64,000 bases of DNA from JBBIQS01 sp037442205 (GCA_037442205.1 JBBIQS010000018.1:36895-100894); one strand, 5' to 3'; positions 1 through 10,990 are shown, numbered from the stretch's first letter. Translations and numbers: made by a program. The notes: generated from the sequence alone by a model not told the origin.

Positions 1-44
1 CGAGGACTCGCCCGCGCTTCGATTCTTCTCAACCTTCGCTCGGC

Positions 45-749
45 TCAGGCCGCCGCCAGCGGCTCCAGGTAGCGGGCCAGGAAGGTCTTGGTCTTCATCT
101 CGACCTGGCGCACCCGCTCGCGGCTCACTCCCCAGCGCTTGCCGATCTCCTCCAGGGTGCGCGGCGAGTCCTGCGTCAGCCGCTCCTGCAGGATGTCCCA
201 GCCCAGGTCGCCCAGCCGCTTGCGCACCCGCGCCAGCGCCAGCCGCACGTTGCGGTCGTGCTCATCGCCCAGGTAGTCGCCCTCGGGGTCGGCGTTCTCG
301 TCGACCAGCCGGTCGAGGTGGCTGATCTCGCCGTCCTCGTCCAGGGTCACGTCCAGCGACAGGTCGTGCATGCTGGCCCGCTGGCCCTCGCCGCCGCGCA
401 CCTGGCTGCGGTTGTCCTGCAGGTAGCGCTGGATGTAGGCGCGGATCCACCACACCGCGTAGGTGGCGAAGCGGGTGCCCTTGTTCGGATCGTAGTGCTC
501 GATCGCCTTGAGCAGGCCGATGTTGCCCTCCTGCACCAGGTCGTCCACCCGCGCCCCGCGGTCGGCGAACTTCTTGGCCACCGAGATCACCAGCGCCAGG
601 TTGCAGGTGGCCAGCATCTCGCGGGCCTTGGGGTCGCCCTTGCGCGCCTTCTTGGCCAGTTCGACCTCACCCTCGCGGGTCAGCTGGCGGTACTTGCTCA
701 GCCCGTTGAGGTAGGACGACATTCCTTCGAAGCGTGCCGGTCGCCGCAT
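45..749 (-). CDS. RpoH-like alternative sigma factor, short form
   Basis: Sigma-70 family factor that would direct RNA polymerase to a specific promoter class. The 234-residue protein has a clear region 2 (DDLVQEGNIGLLKAIEHYDP, then FATYAVWWIRAYIQRYL) and a region 4 helix-turn-helix (LEEIGKRWGVSRERVRQVE). I chose the ATG at 749 because GGAAGGAG lies about 11 nt upstream; the frame stays open to 887, but the extra N-terminus looks non-coding. RpoH-type factors are normally about 280-300 residues. Here the stretch between regions 2.4 and 4 (after YLQDNRSQVRGGEG) is missing most of region 3, including the usual RpoH-box-like segment. Family assignment is firm; the name RpoH and a heat-shock role are not. 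Confidence 0.85.
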   Translation of the reverse strand: MRRPARFEGMSSYLNGLSKYRQLTREGEVELAKKARKGDPKAREMLATCNLALVISVAKKFADRGARVDDLVQEGNIGLLKAIEHYDPNKGTRFATYAVWWIRAYIQRYLQDNRSQVRGGEGQRASMHDLSLDVTLDEDGEISHLDRLVDENADPEGDYLGDEHDRNVRLALARVRKRLGDLGWDILQERLTQDSPRTLEEIGKRWGVSRERVRQVEMKTKTFLARYLEPLAAA

Positions 750-1203
750 GTTGCCCCGCGCTCCTTCCGTCGATTCGATGCGTCTGGCTGGATGTCTGCG
801 CTCGCTCGTGCTGGCAGCTGGCCTTCGACTGCCCGGTCGGGCGGCGCCGGATTCTTTCGCCACGTTGGATGCCGACGGTTCGAACACGTTTCAGTTGCAC
901 CGCGGCGGCGAGCCCTTTAGGCAACGCCCGTGCCTCCCCGCGCCGGGGCCCCCAGGCCGCCAAGTCCCCGCAATTTGAGGCGGAATGCCCTCGCGCTTCC
1001 CGCCGCCGCTCTCCGCCCGATGAAAGTTTTGGCGAGCCGCTGCTCAAGTTTTTAAGCGCCGGAGCTCACCAGGGGCCTGGCGAAGGCGCTTTTGCTCCCC
1101 AGGACACCCCCTGTTGGGCTGGCTTTTCGGGCGCTTCTTTGCCTGGTGCCTCCCTGGTTCGGCACGCCAGGCAGACCCAATAAGGGGAGGCGTCGGGACC
1201 CAA
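750..1203. other. Intergenic region upstream of the sigma-factor gene
   Basis: About 450 bases with no convincing gene; open frames here have unlikely composition. It should hold the sigma-factor promoter on the minus strand, but I found no -35/-10 pair good enough to call. The region is less G+C-biased around 1020-1060 (runs of T and A). Confidence 0.5.
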
Positions 1204-1240
1204 AAAGGAGAGGCGCGCAGCCCTTGATGGCTGCGCGCCT
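1204..1240 (-). terminator. Intrinsic terminator after korB
   Basis: A perfect 12-bp inverted repeat (AGGCGCGCAGCC, 1211-1222, against 1229-1240) with a 6-nt loop, followed on the minus strand by CTCCTTTTTG. It sits 28 nt beyond the korB stop codon and ends the korAB transcript. Confidence 0.9.
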
Positions 1241-1268
1241 CGAAGTGATGCGGAAGCTGCCTGGGCGG

Positions 1269-2321
1269 CTAGCGGACCTGCCAGGTCTCGGCGCCGGCGC
1301 TGAACAGCTTGTCGAAGCTGCCCTCGCCCAGCTTCTCGGTGGTGCGCTTCTCCATGTCGACCACCGACTCCTCGTAGGCCGGGCGGGTCTGGACGGCGCG
1401 GAAGACGCCGATCGGGGTCGGGAAGTTCGGGGCGCCCATCCGCGAGAGCATGAACGCCAGCGCCGGGCTCTCGGCGTGCTCGTCGTGGACCAGGATGTCC
1501 TCGATCTTCACCCCGTCCACCCCGAGCTGGACCACCTCGGGCTGGAAGGTCTTGACGTTCCAGCGGATGCCCTTGTTCTTCTCCTTGCCGAAGAGCATCG
1601 GCTTGCCGTGCTCCAGCGGCAGCTGGGCGTCGGCCTTGGTGTCCTTGTCCTTGAGGGCGTCGAAGGCCCCGTCGTTGAACACCACGCAGTTCTGGAGGAC
1701 CTCGATGAAGGCGGTCCCCTTGTGCGTGGCGGCCCGGGTCAGCACCTCCGACAGCTGCTTGGCATCGGTGTCGATGGCGCGGGCCACGAAGGTCCCCTCG
1801 GCGCCCAGGGCCACCGACAGCGGGTTGAACGGGCTGTCGATGTTTCCGTACGGCGTGGACTTGGTCTTCTGGCCCAGCACCGAGGTCGGCGAGAACTGGC
1901 CCTTGGTCAGGCCGTAGATCCGGTTGTTGAACAGGACGATCTTCAGCCCGACGTTGCGGCGGATGGCGTGGATCAGGTGGTTGCCGCCGATCGACAGGCC
2001 GTCGCCGTCGCCGGTGGCCACCCACACCTCGAGGTCGGGGCGGCTGATCTTGAGGCCGGAGGCGATGGCCGGGGCGCGGCCGTGGATGGTGTGCATCCCG
2101 TAGGTGTCGACGTAGTACGGGAAGCGGCTCGAGCAGCCGATGCCGCTGATGAAGGCGAAGTTCTCCCTGGGGATGCCCAGGGTGGGCAGCGTCTTCTGCA
2201 CCGCGGCGAGGATGGCGAAGTCGCCGCAGCCCGGGCACCAACGCACCGTCTGGTCGGACTCGAAGTCCTTCTTGGTCAGCGCGGTGGGCTTGGGGGACTG
2301 CAGGCTGGAAGGGGCAGTCAT
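1269..2321 (-). CDS. korB: 2-oxoacid:ferredoxin oxidoreductase, beta subunit
   Basis: Thiamine-diphosphate-binding subunit of a 2-oxoacid (probably 2-oxoglutarate) ferredoxin oxidoreductase, which oxidatively decarboxylates the keto acid to its acyl-CoA and reduces ferredoxin in the cytoplasm. The 350-residue protein has the N-terminal CPGCGDF motif, GIGCSSRFPYY, the ThDP/Mg motif GDGDGLSIGGNH and NNRIYGLTKGQ, in the usual order for KorB. It follows korA by 85 nt on the same strand and ends at a strong terminator, so the two form an operon. Substrate (2-oxoglutarate versus pyruvate) cannot be proved from sequence, but the two-subunit form with fused gamma-alpha is typical of Kor. Confidence 0.93.
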   Translation of the reverse strand: MTAPSSLQSPKPTALTKKDFESDQTVRWCPGCGDFAILAAVQKTLPTLGIPRENFAFISGIGCSSRFPYYVDTYGMHTIHGRAPAIASGLKISRPDLEVWVATGDGDGLSIGGNHLIHAIRRNVGLKIVLFNNRIYGLTKGQFSPTSVLGQKTKSTPYGNIDSPFNPLSVALGAEGTFVARAIDTDAKQLSEVLTRAATHKGTAFIEVLQNCVVFNDGAFDALKDKDTKADAQLPLEHGKPMLFGKEKNKGIRWNVKTFQPEVVQLGVDGVKIEDILVHDEHAESPALAFMLSRMGAPNFPTPIGVFRAVQTRPAYEESVVDMEKRTTEKLGEGSFDKLFSAGAETWQVR

Positions 2322-2406
2322 GGTTCTTTGGCTCCTAGATTCTGTGCGCCGCGGCGGGCTGCCCGCGGCTTAGAAGGGTTCAGGGAAGAGGGGAGGTGCC
2401 GCGGGC

Positions 2407-4251
<1,845 letters not shown>

Positions 4252-4696
4252 GGTTTCCCTTTCCTGGCTGGTGGCGCCGGCCGGACCTCGGGCATGAGGT
4301 GCGGGGCCAGCAGCTATTCAACAGTGTCGTGCCGGCCGCCAGTCCGGCGGCGGCGCATCGCGGGCCGCTTGCCGCCCGCGCAGCACTCCCTTTAGAGGGG
4401 CACAGCGGGTTATTCCGTTGACGACGCGGGAAGTCAAGGAGAAGCCCGGGGGGCTTTCGGGGGGCCATCTTCCCGTAGGAAAAACAAGCGCTTGGGTGGC
4501 CAGGCGCCCGCCCCCTGCGGGGGCGTCAAGGAGAATCAGGGGGGCTCCGGGAGGGGGGCGCGCTCTGAGCCTGGCCAGCAGGGGGCTGCGAAGCAGGCGC
4601 AGGGGCGAGCGGGAGGTCGGTGAAGGCAGGGCGAATCCCGGTCGGGCGCGAGGGGCGGATGCGCTATAACCGCCCCTCTCGACGGAGACGGGACAG
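4252..4696. other. Divergent intergenic region korA / DUF2079 gene
   Basis: 445 bases without a convincing gene. It holds a perfect 7-bp G+C hairpin (CGCCCCC/GGGGGCG, 4509-4525) and an imperfect direct repeat of about 22 bases beginning GTCAAGGAGAA (4433 and 4525). The plus-strand promoter element for the next gene lies at 4665. Confidence 0.5.
4665..4670 (+). promoter_or_regulatory. Candidate -10 element (TATAAC)
   Basis: TATAAC ends 26 nt before the ATG at 4697, the same distance as several other -10-like elements in this window. No good -35 is visible. Confidence 0.35.
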
Positions 4697-6682
4697 ATGG
4701 AGAGCACCCTGGCAGCGCCGAAGAGCGCACTGGAGCGGTGGGCCCCCCTTGGCTGGCTGGCGGCCCTGGTGGGGTTGATTGCCTTGCTCGCCTTCTCGGT
4801 TGCCGGGAGCGCGGGTGGGCGGTCGGTGCTCCCGCTGCTGCTGTCTCCGGAGATGCCCGTGCTGGCTGCCAAGGCCTGGACCTTGGGGCTGGCCATCCCG
4901 GCGGTGGCCGCGGTCCTGCTCGCGCTGGCGGCCCGCGCTTCGGGGTTCGGCCGGGTGGCCGCCCGAATCGGCGACGAGCAGTGGCTGCTCCAGGCCGGCG
5001 CGGCGGTCCTCGCCGGGCTGCTGCTCGCGGTCCTCTCCGGAGGAGAGCTCAAGGGCGGAGCGGTCGCCCAGCCGCTGGCGGCGGCGGCGCTCGCCGTGCC
5101 GCTGACCTTCGCCGCGGCCCTCGCCGCTGGCCTGCTCGCCCTTCGGGCGGACAAGCTGGAAGGGCTGATCCGGTCGCGCTGGCTCCCCTGGGCGGTGAGC
5201 GCGGCGGCGGCAGCGCTCTACGCGAGCTACGGGCTGCTGCGCCACGCCCACTTCCGCTCCGGCTCGCTCGACCTGGGCAGCTACCTGCAGACCGCCTGGC
5301 TCTACAGCCAGTTCAAGTCCCCGATCAACACGCTGCTCAACGGGACGCACGCGCTGGGCGACCACTTCGCCCCCCTGCTGGCGATCTTCTCGCAGCTGCG
5401 CCACCTGCTGCCGGGGCCGGCTGCGCTGCTGGTTGGCCAGGCGGCAGTGGTGGCGCTGGGCGGGATTGCCGTCCACCGCTACGCGCTGCGGCGGACCGGG
5501 CGCGCGGGAGCGGCGGCGGCCTTCCAGCTGATGTACCTGCTGGCCTTCGCCACCCAGAGCGCGGTCGAGTACGACTTCCACGCGCTGACGCTGGCGGGCG
5601 GAATCCTGCCCTGGGCCTTGTACCTGGTCGCCTACGGCAAGGACTGGCAGCTGCTGCTGGTGGGCGGCCTGCTGCTGGCGACCAAGGACCACGTCTCGGG
5701 CTACGTGGCGGCGCTGGGCGCCTACGCCTTCCTGTTCGAGCGCCGGCGGGTCGCCGGGCCGATCCTGTTCGTCGCCGGAGGGCTGTGGCTGGCGCTCATT
5801 CCCAGCCTGGTGATGCCGCTCTTCCTGCACTACGCCGGCCCCTACGCGGTCCCGCACTTCTCGTTCGGCGCGCTGGGCAACACCATGCCCGAGGTGCTGG
5901 CCCACCTGGTCCGCCATCCGCTGCAGTCGGCGCTGCTGGCCTTCGATCAGCCGATCAAGTTCCGCACTGTCCTCGTCTACCTGGGCTCGGTGCTGCTGCT
6001 GCCGGTGTTCCGGCTGCGCTGGCTGGTGGTGGCCGCCCCGATGATCCTGGAGCGCTTCTGGTCCCAGGAGGCGCCGCGCTGGGGGCTGATGTTCCACTAC
6101 GGGATGCCGCTGTCGGTGGTGACGCTGTTCGCGGCCATCGACGGGCTGCCCGGGGCGGCGATCTTCCTCCAGCAGCTGCTCGCCGCGCTGCGCAGCCGCT
6201 TCGACGCCGCGCGGGCGGCCCGGCTGCTGCCTGCGGCGGCGCTGGTGGCCACGGTGCTGGTGACCCAGCTCGGCGTGCGGCCCCACGCCCCGCTGTTCGA
6301 GTCCTATTCGCCCGGCTGGCGCCCCGAGCCGCGGGCGGAGCTGCTGCAGCGGGCGGTGGAGGCGGCCCAGGCCCCGGCCGAGGTCAGCGTCACCGGCTCC
6401 GACGCCCTCCTCGCTCACCTGGCGGAGAGGGACCGCGCCTACCACCTGAAGGAGGGCCTGGACCTCGGCGCCGAGGTGGTCGCGCTCGACCTCGCCGCCT
6501 ACTGCTGGCCCTATCCCGACACCGAGTGCCGCGGCCTCTACTGCCGAGCCTTGCTCGACTCCAGCCGGATCCCGGTGTTCAGCGAGGCGGAGGCGGTGGT
6601 CCTGGCGCGCCCGGCCCCGGGTCGCCAGCCGGTCGAGCTCTCCGCGCAAGCCCGGGAGTACCTGAAGAATTGCCAGCAGTGA
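4697..6682 (+). CDS. DUF2079 multi-pass membrane protein
   Basis: Inner-membrane protein of 661 residues with at least eleven hydrophobic segments. It matches the DUF2079 family: the central block GSLDLGSYLQTAWLYSQF, followed by GDHFAPLLAIFSQLRHLLPG and a long run of helices. DUF2079 proteins resemble glycosyltransferase-type membrane enzymes of the GT-C fold, but their function is not established. The C-terminal 150 residues after the last helix look soluble, probably periplasmic. Start ATG 4697 has ACGGAGACGGG upstream. Stands alone; the next gene starts 122 nt downstream and has its own ribosome-binding site. Confidence 0.8.
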   Translation: MESTLAAPKSALERWAPLGWLAALVGLIALLAFSVAGSAGGRSVLPLLLSPEMPVLAAKAWTLGLAIPAVAAVLLALAARASGFGRVAARIGDEQWLLQAGAAVLAGLLLAVLSGGELKGGAVAQPLAAAALAVPLTFAAALAAGLLALRADKLEGLIRSRWLPWAVSAAAAALYASYGLLRHAHFRSGSLDLGSYLQTAWLYSQFKSPINTLLNGTHALGDHFAPLLAIFSQLRHLLPGPAALLVGQAAVVALGGIAVHRYALRRTGRAGAAAAFQLMYLLAFATQSAVEYDFHALTLAGGILPWALYLVAYGKDWQLLLVGGLLLATKDHVSGYVAALGAYAFLFERRRVAGPILFVAGGLWLALIPSLVMPLFLHYAGPYAVPHFSFGALGNTMPEVLAHLVRHPLQSALLAFDQPIKFRTVLVYLGSVLLLPVFRLRWLVVAAPMILERFWSQEAPRWGLMFHYGMPLSVVTLFAAIDGLPGAAIFLQQLLAALRSRFDAARAARLLPAAALVATVLVTQLGVRPHAPLFESYSPGWRPEPRAELLQRAVEAAQAPAEVSVTGSDALLAHLAERDRAYHLKEGLDLGAEVVALDLAAYCWPYPDTECRGLYCRALLDSSRIPVFSEAEAVVLARPAPGRQPVELSAQAREYLKNCQQ

Positions 6683-6804
6683 CGGGGACTTGCCGGGAGC
6701 TGGCTCCGCGGCCGATCCTGGATTAGCGTCCTGAGCCAGACAGTGGCAGCTCCCAGCATCCCTGGCCGGCGGCAGGCGCTCCGTTCCCGGGAAGGAAGGG
6801 ACCC

Positions 6805-7548
6805 ATGCACTCCTTGCGAATCGTCGCCGCGGTCGCGGCCCTGTTGGCCAGCGGCTGCATTCCCTTGGTGGTCGGGCCCAACAACTTCACTCCCGCCGGC
6901 GAGATGGGCGAAGCCCCGCACTCGCTCGGCCTGGCGGTCGAGGCCAGCCGCCCGCTGACCGACGGCACCCACCTCGCCAGCGGCCAGGTCGCCCACCAGG
7001 CGCTGTGGTTGAGCGAGGACCTGAACCTGCGAATCCCGGTCGACGATTCGCTGGCGGTCGAGGGACAGCTCAAAGCGGCCAGCTTCTCACCGGTGCCCCT
7101 GCCGGTGCCGGTCGGCGTCAGCCTCGGCGCCCGGCGGACGATGCTCCGGCAGGCCACCAGTGGAGTGTCGCTGGATCTGGTCGGTCGGGGGCTGGCGATG
7201 ACCACCGAATACACCGACAACGTCGGCAAACAGAAGCTCAAGGGCTCGGCCTACGGGGTGGAGTTGCAGGCTCCGGTGTCCTACCGGCCGGCGAGCTGGT
7301 TCGCGGCGACGCTGACCCCCTTCACCCGGATGCACTTGCTCAACGCCACCATCGAGGGTCTCTCCGGGGGCGAGAAGACCAGCCAGTCGGGATTCGCCTG
7401 GGGTACCGGGCTCTCGCTGTCGGTGGAATTCAAGGTGTCGGTGATCGCCCTGGCCCCGGCGCTGGCCTACGAGCTGGTGCGCGCGCCCTCGGGCGAGGTG
7501 GTGCTCTCCCAGGCCGAGCCCGGGCTGTGGCTGGGGGCCCGCTGGTAG
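6805..7548 (+). CDS. Putative outer-membrane lipoprotein, beta-barrel-like
   Basis: 247-residue exported protein of unknown function. It begins with a lipoprotein signal peptide (MHSLRIVAAVAALLASGC), which would leave Cys18 as the lipidated residue. The rest alternates polar and hydrophobic residues in short strands (LGLAVEAS, SLGARRTML, YGVELQAPVSYRP, LWLGARW) and ends in an aromatic residue, as in small outer-membrane barrels. GGAAGGAAGGG lies just before ATG 6805. Convergent with the rfb operon (15 nt apart). No named family recognised. Confidence 0.65.
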   Translation: MHSLRIVAAVAALLASGCIPLVVGPNNFTPAGEMGEAPHSLGLAVEASRPLTDGTHLASGQVAHQALWLSEDLNLRIPVDDSLAVEGQLKAASFSPVPLPVPVGVSLGARRTMLRQATSGVSLDLVGRGLAMTTEYTDNVGKQKLKGSAYGVELQAPVSYRPASWFAATLTPFTRMHLLNATIEGLSGGEKTSQSGFAWGTGLSLSVEFKVSVIALAPALAYELVRAPSGEVVLSQAEPGLWLGARW

Positions 7549-7563
7549 GCGCCGCGGGACCGC

Positions 7564-8664
7564 TCAGGTCCCGTAGTGGCTCTTGACCCACTCGCGGTAG
7601 GCGCCGCTCTGGATGGCCCGCCACCAGTCCTCGTGGCCCAGGTACCAGTCCACCGTCGAGCCCAGCGCCTCCTCGAAGGTGTGGCGCGGGCGGAATCCCA
7701 GTTCGCGCGAGATCTTGGCGGCGTCGATGGCGTAGCGCCGGTCGTGGCCGGGGCGATCCTTGACGTAGGTGATCAGCGACTCGGCCTTGTTGGCCCTGCC
7801 GGCGGGGCTGTTGGCGAAGCGCGAGCGCAGCTTGGGGTCGGCCTCGAAGCGGGCGTCGAGCAGCCGGCACAACAGCCGCACCACGTCGATGTTGGCCTGC
7901 TCGTTCTCGCCGCCGATGTTGTAGGTCTCGCCCGGCTTGCCCCTGAGCAGCACCGCCTCGATGCCGGCGCAGTGGTCCTCGACGTGCAACCAGTCGCGCA
8001 CGTTGCGTCCGTCGCCGTAGATCGGCAGCGGCTTGCCCTCGAGGATGTTGACGATGATCAGCGGGATCAGCTTCTCGGGGAACTGCCAGGGGCCGTAGTT
8101 GTTGGAGCAGTTGCTGGTGGTGACCGGCATCCCGTAAGTGTGGTGGCAGGCGCGCACCAGGTGGTCGCTGGCGGCCTTGCTGGCGGCGTACGGGGAGTTG
8201 GGGGCGTAGGGGGTCTCCTCGCGGAAGGCGGGATCCTCGATGCCCAGCGAGCCGTAGACCTCGTCGGTGGAGACGTGGTGGAAGCGGTAGCCGCCCTCGC
8301 GCCCGGCCTGCGGCCAGACGGCGCGGCAGGCCTGCAACAGCCGGTGGGTGCCCACCACGTTGGTGTCGATGAAGGCGTCCGGGCCGACGATCGAGCGATC
8401 GACGTGCGATTCGGCGGCGAAGTGGACGACGGTGTCGATCTTCTCCTCGCGCAGCAGCGCCTCGCAGAAGGGCCGGTCGGCGATGTCGCCGCGGGCGAAG
8501 CGCACCTTGCCGGCGTCGATCAGCGCCCGCAGGTTCTCGAGATTCCCGGCGTAGGTCAGGGCGTCGAGGACCACCAGCCGGTCGGCGGGGTGGTGGGTGC
8601 TCCAGTAGTGGACGAAGTTGGCGCCGATGAAGCCGGCGCCGCCGGTGACGAGCAACCTAGACAT
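7564..8664 (-). CDS. rfbB: dTDP-glucose 4,6-dehydratase
   Basis: Second step of dTDP-L-rhamnose synthesis: dTDP-glucose to dTDP-4-keto-6-deoxyglucose, NAD-dependent, cytoplasmic. The 366-residue extended SDR enzyme has the Rossmann motif TGGAGFIGANFV, HFAAESHVDRS, STDEVYGSLG (catalytic T-D-E) and the YxxxK pair in YAASKAASDH. Last gene of the four-gene operon; its ATG overlaps the rfbD stop by one base (TAATG). Slightly longer than the usual 350-360 residues. Rhamnose would go into O-antigen or exopolysaccharide. Confidence 0.96.
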   Translation of the reverse strand: MSRLLVTGGAGFIGANFVHYWSTHHPADRLVVLDALTYAGNLENLRALIDAGKVRFARGDIADRPFCEALLREEKIDTVVHFAAESHVDRSIVGPDAFIDTNVVGTHRLLQACRAVWPQAGREGGYRFHHVSTDEVYGSLGIEDPAFREETPYAPNSPYAASKAASDHLVRACHHTYGMPVTTSNCSNNYGPWQFPEKLIPLIIVNILEGKPLPIYGDGRNVRDWLHVEDHCAGIEAVLLRGKPGETYNIGGENEQANIDVVRLLCRLLDARFEADPKLRSRFANSPAGRANKAESLITYVKDRPGHDRRYAIDAAKISRELGFRPRHTFEEALGSTVDWYLGHEDWWRAIQSGAYREWVKSHYGT

Positions 8665-9533
8665 TAAGACTCCTTGAGCTCGGCGAGCATGTCGCGCAGC
8701 TCGGCGCGCCAGTGGCGCGACCGGCGGCCCAACAGCTTCCAGGTTTCAGACTTGTCGAGCACCGAGCACGGCGGGCGGCGGGCCGGGGTCGGGTAATCCT
8801 CGGTGCGGATCGGGATGACCGGGACGGCCTTGTCGAGCAGCCCCAGCGCCAGCGCCTCCTCCTGGATGGCAACGGCGAAGTCGTACCAGCTGGCGGCCCC
8901 GGCCCCGGTCCAGTGGAGCACGCCCCTGACCCCGGGACTGGACAGCAGGGTCCACAGCGCCAGCGCCAGCTCGCGGGCCCAGGTGGGCGAGCCGAGCTGA
9001 TCGGCGACCACGCGGACCTCGGGCTTCTCCCTCATCAGGCGGAGCATGGTCTTGACGAAGTTCTGCCCGTGGGCGGAGTAGAGCCAGGCGGTGCGGACCA
9101 CCGCCGCCTCTCCGCTGCTGGCCACCATCGCCTGGCGCTCGCCGGCGAGCTTGGTCTCTCCGTAGGCGCCCAGCGGCCGGGTCTGATCGCCCGGCCGGTA
9201 GGGCCGTCCCGACTCGCCGTCGAAGACGTAGTCGGTGGAGACGTGAACGAAGCGGGCGGAGCAGGCGCGGGCGGCCCGGGCCAGATTCCCCACCGCCTCG
9301 GCGTTGACCGCGAAGGCCAGGGCCTTCTCCTGCTCGGAGCGATCGACCGCGGTGTAGGCGGCGGCGTTGATCACTGCGTCGGGGCGGAAGGCGCGCACGG
9401 CCTCGTCGACCGCAGAGGCGGAGGTGATGTCCAGCTCGGGCAGGTCGAACCCCTTGAGCTCGACCCCGGCGGGCAGGGTGCGGGCGAGCTCGGTGCCCAG
9501 CTGTCCGCGCGCTCCGGTGACCAGCACCCTCAC
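8664..9533 (-). CDS. rfbD: dTDP-4-dehydrorhamnose reductase
   Basis: Last chemical step of dTDP-L-rhamnose synthesis, reducing dTDP-4-keto-rhamnose with NAD(P)H. 289 residues, SDR fold: VLVTGARGQLGTELA at the N-terminus, NAAAYTAVDRSE, STDYVFDGESGRPY and the catalytic YGETKLAGE. Overlaps rfbC by 4 nt upstream and rfbB by 1 nt downstream, so translation is probably coupled through the whole operon. Confidence 0.96.
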   Translation of the reverse strand: MRVLVTGARGQLGTELARTLPAGVELKGFDLPELDITSASAVDEAVRAFRPDAVINAAAYTAVDRSEQEKALAFAVNAEAVGNLARAARACSARFVHVSTDYVFDGESGRPYRPGDQTRPLGAYGETKLAGERQAMVASSGEAAVVRTAWLYSAHGQNFVKTMLRLMREKPEVRVVADQLGSPTWARELALALWTLLSSPGVRGVLHWTGAGAASWYDFAVAIQEEALALGLLDKAVPVIPIRTEDYPTPARRPPCSVLDKSETWKLLGRRSRHWRAELRDMLAELKES

Positions 9534-10078
9534 GGAAAGATCTCCGCCTCGCGCAGCGGCTTGCCTTCGCGGTCCTTGGGCGAGATCTCCGGGGGGCCGC
9601 CCTCCGCCAGCGGCCAGGCGATGGCCAGCTCAGGGTCGTCCCAGCGCAGGCAGTGCTCGTGCTGGGGGGCGTAGAGCTCGGTGCACAGATAGACGAAATC
9701 CGCGGAGTCGCTCAGCACGTAGAAGCCGTGGGCGAAGCCGGGCGGGATCCAGAGCATGTTGTGCTCTTCATCCGACAGGGTCGCCGCTGCCCAGCGACCG
9801 AAGTGCTTGGAGGACTTGCGCAGGTCCACCGCCACGTCGAACACCCGCCCGGCGGCGACCCGCACCAGCTTCCCCTGGGACTGCGGCGACTGGTAGTGCA
9901 GCCCGCGCAGCACCCCGCGGCGGGAGCGGCTGTGGTTCTCCTGGCGGAAACGAACGTCGATGCCGGCGGCGCGCAGCTTCTCCTCGTGGAAGACCTCGAG
10001 GAAGAAGCCGCGCGAGTCGCCGTGGACCGCCGGCTGCAGCAAGACGACATCTGGGATGGAGAGCGGCGTGGCCTTCAT
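9530..10078 (-). CDS. rfbC: dTDP-4-dehydrorhamnose 3,5-epimerase
   Basis: Cupin-fold epimerase converting dTDP-4-keto-6-deoxyglucose to dTDP-4-keto-L-rhamnose. 182 residues, the normal length. Key blocks are DSRGFFLEVFHEE, FRQENHSRSRRGVLRGLHYQ (containing the catalytic His), RVFDVAVDLRKSS and WIPPGFAHGFYVLSD. Overlaps rfbA and rfbD by 4 nt each (ATGA type). Confidence 0.96.
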   Translation of the reverse strand: MKATPLSIPDVVLLQPAVHGDSRGFFLEVFHEEKLRAAGIDVRFRQENHSRSRRGVLRGLHYQSPQSQGKLVRVAAGRVFDVAVDLRKSSKHFGRWAAATLSDEEHNMLWIPPGFAHGFYVLSDSADFVYLCTELYAPQHEHCLRWDDPELAIAWPLAEGGPPEISPKDREGKPLREAEIFP

Positions 10079-10959
10079 CCGAAGACCTTCTCCTGCAGCA
10101 GGTGCTGGAGGTAGCGGCCGTAGCCGTTGTTCTTGTACTGGGCGGCCAGCCGCTCGAGCGCCCCGGCGTCGATGTATCCCATCCGCCAGGCGATCTCCTC
10201 GGGGCAGGCCACCTTCAGCCCCTGCCGCTCCTCGATGGTCTGGATGAACAGGCCGGCCTGGAGCAGGGTCTCGTGGGTCCCGGTGTCGAGCCAGGCGTGG
10301 CCGCGGCCGAGCAGCTCGACGTCGAGCTGGCCGCTGGCCAGGTAGCGGGCGTTGACGTCGGTGATCTCCAGCTCGCCGCGGGCCGAGGGCTTGAGCGAGG
10401 CGGCGATGTCCACCACCTGCTGGTCGTAGAAGTAGAGCCCGGTCACCGCGTAGTTCGACTTGGGCTGCTTGGGCTTCTCCTCGATCGAGGTGGCCCGCCC
10501 CTTGTCGTCGAAGGCCACCACGCCGTAGGCCTCGGGGTTGCGCACGTGGTAGGCGAACACCGTGGCGCCCGAGGTGCGCTGGTGGGCGCGCTGCAGCTTC
10601 TCGGACAGGTCGTGGCCGTGGAAGATGTTGTCGCCCAGCACCAGCGCCGAGGGGGCGCCGTTGAGGAAGCTCTTGCCGATGATGAAGGCCTGGGCGAGCC
10701 CGTCCGGCCGCGGCTGCTCGGCGTAGGAGAAGGACAGTCCCCAGCGCGCGCCGTCCCCCAGCAGCTGCGAGAAGCGCGGCAGGTCCTCGGGGGTGGAGAT
10801 GACCAGGATCTCCCGGATGCCGGCCAGCATCAGTGCCGACAGCGGGTAGTAGATCATCGGCTTGTCATAGACCGGCATCAGCTGCTTGCTGACCACTCGC
10901 GTCAGCGGGTGCAGCCGGGTGCCGGAGCCGCCGGCGAGGATGATGCCTTTTCTCTTCAT
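10075..10959 (-). CDS. rfbA: Glucose-1-phosphate thymidylyltransferase
   Basis: First step of dTDP-L-rhamnose synthesis: glucose-1-phosphate plus dTTP gives dTDP-glucose. 294 residues with the nucleotidyltransferase signature KGIILAGGSGTRLHPLT, SKQLMPVYDKPMIYYPLS, GDNIFHGHD and EEKPKQPKSNYAVTGLYFYD. First gene of the operon in the order A-C-D-B. Members of the family are usually inhibited by dTDP-rhamnose, so flux control is likely at this enzyme. Confidence 0.96.
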   Translation of the reverse strand: MKRKGIILAGGSGTRLHPLTRVVSKQLMPVYDKPMIYYPLSALMLAGIREILVISTPEDLPRFSQLLGDGARWGLSFSYAEQPRPDGLAQAFIIGKSFLNGAPSALVLGDNIFHGHDLSEKLQRAHQRTSGATVFAYHVRNPEAYGVVAFDDKGRATSIEEKPKQPKSNYAVTGLYFYDQQVVDIAASLKPSARGELEITDVNARYLASGQLDVELLGRGHAWLDTGTHETLLQAGLFIQTIEERQGLKVACPEEIAWRMGYIDAGALERLAAQYKNNGYGRYLQHLLQEKVFG

Positions 10960-10984
10960 GAGACGCCTCTGATGTGGGGCCGGG

Positions 10985-10990
10985 ACTCTA
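10985..10990 (-). promoter_or_regulatory. Candidate -10 element of the rfb operon (TAGAGT)
   Basis: TAGAGT on the minus strand ends 25 nt before the rfbA ATG, matching the TAGNNT -10 spacing of other genes here. The -35 is weak (TGACTC about 19 nt further upstream). Confidence 0.4.

Noticed and set aside
4433..4546. Imperfect 22-base direct repeat and 7-bp hairpin between korA and the DUF2079 gene
   Set aside because: Short, G-rich and imperfect; could arise by chance in this composition. No T-run follows the hairpin.
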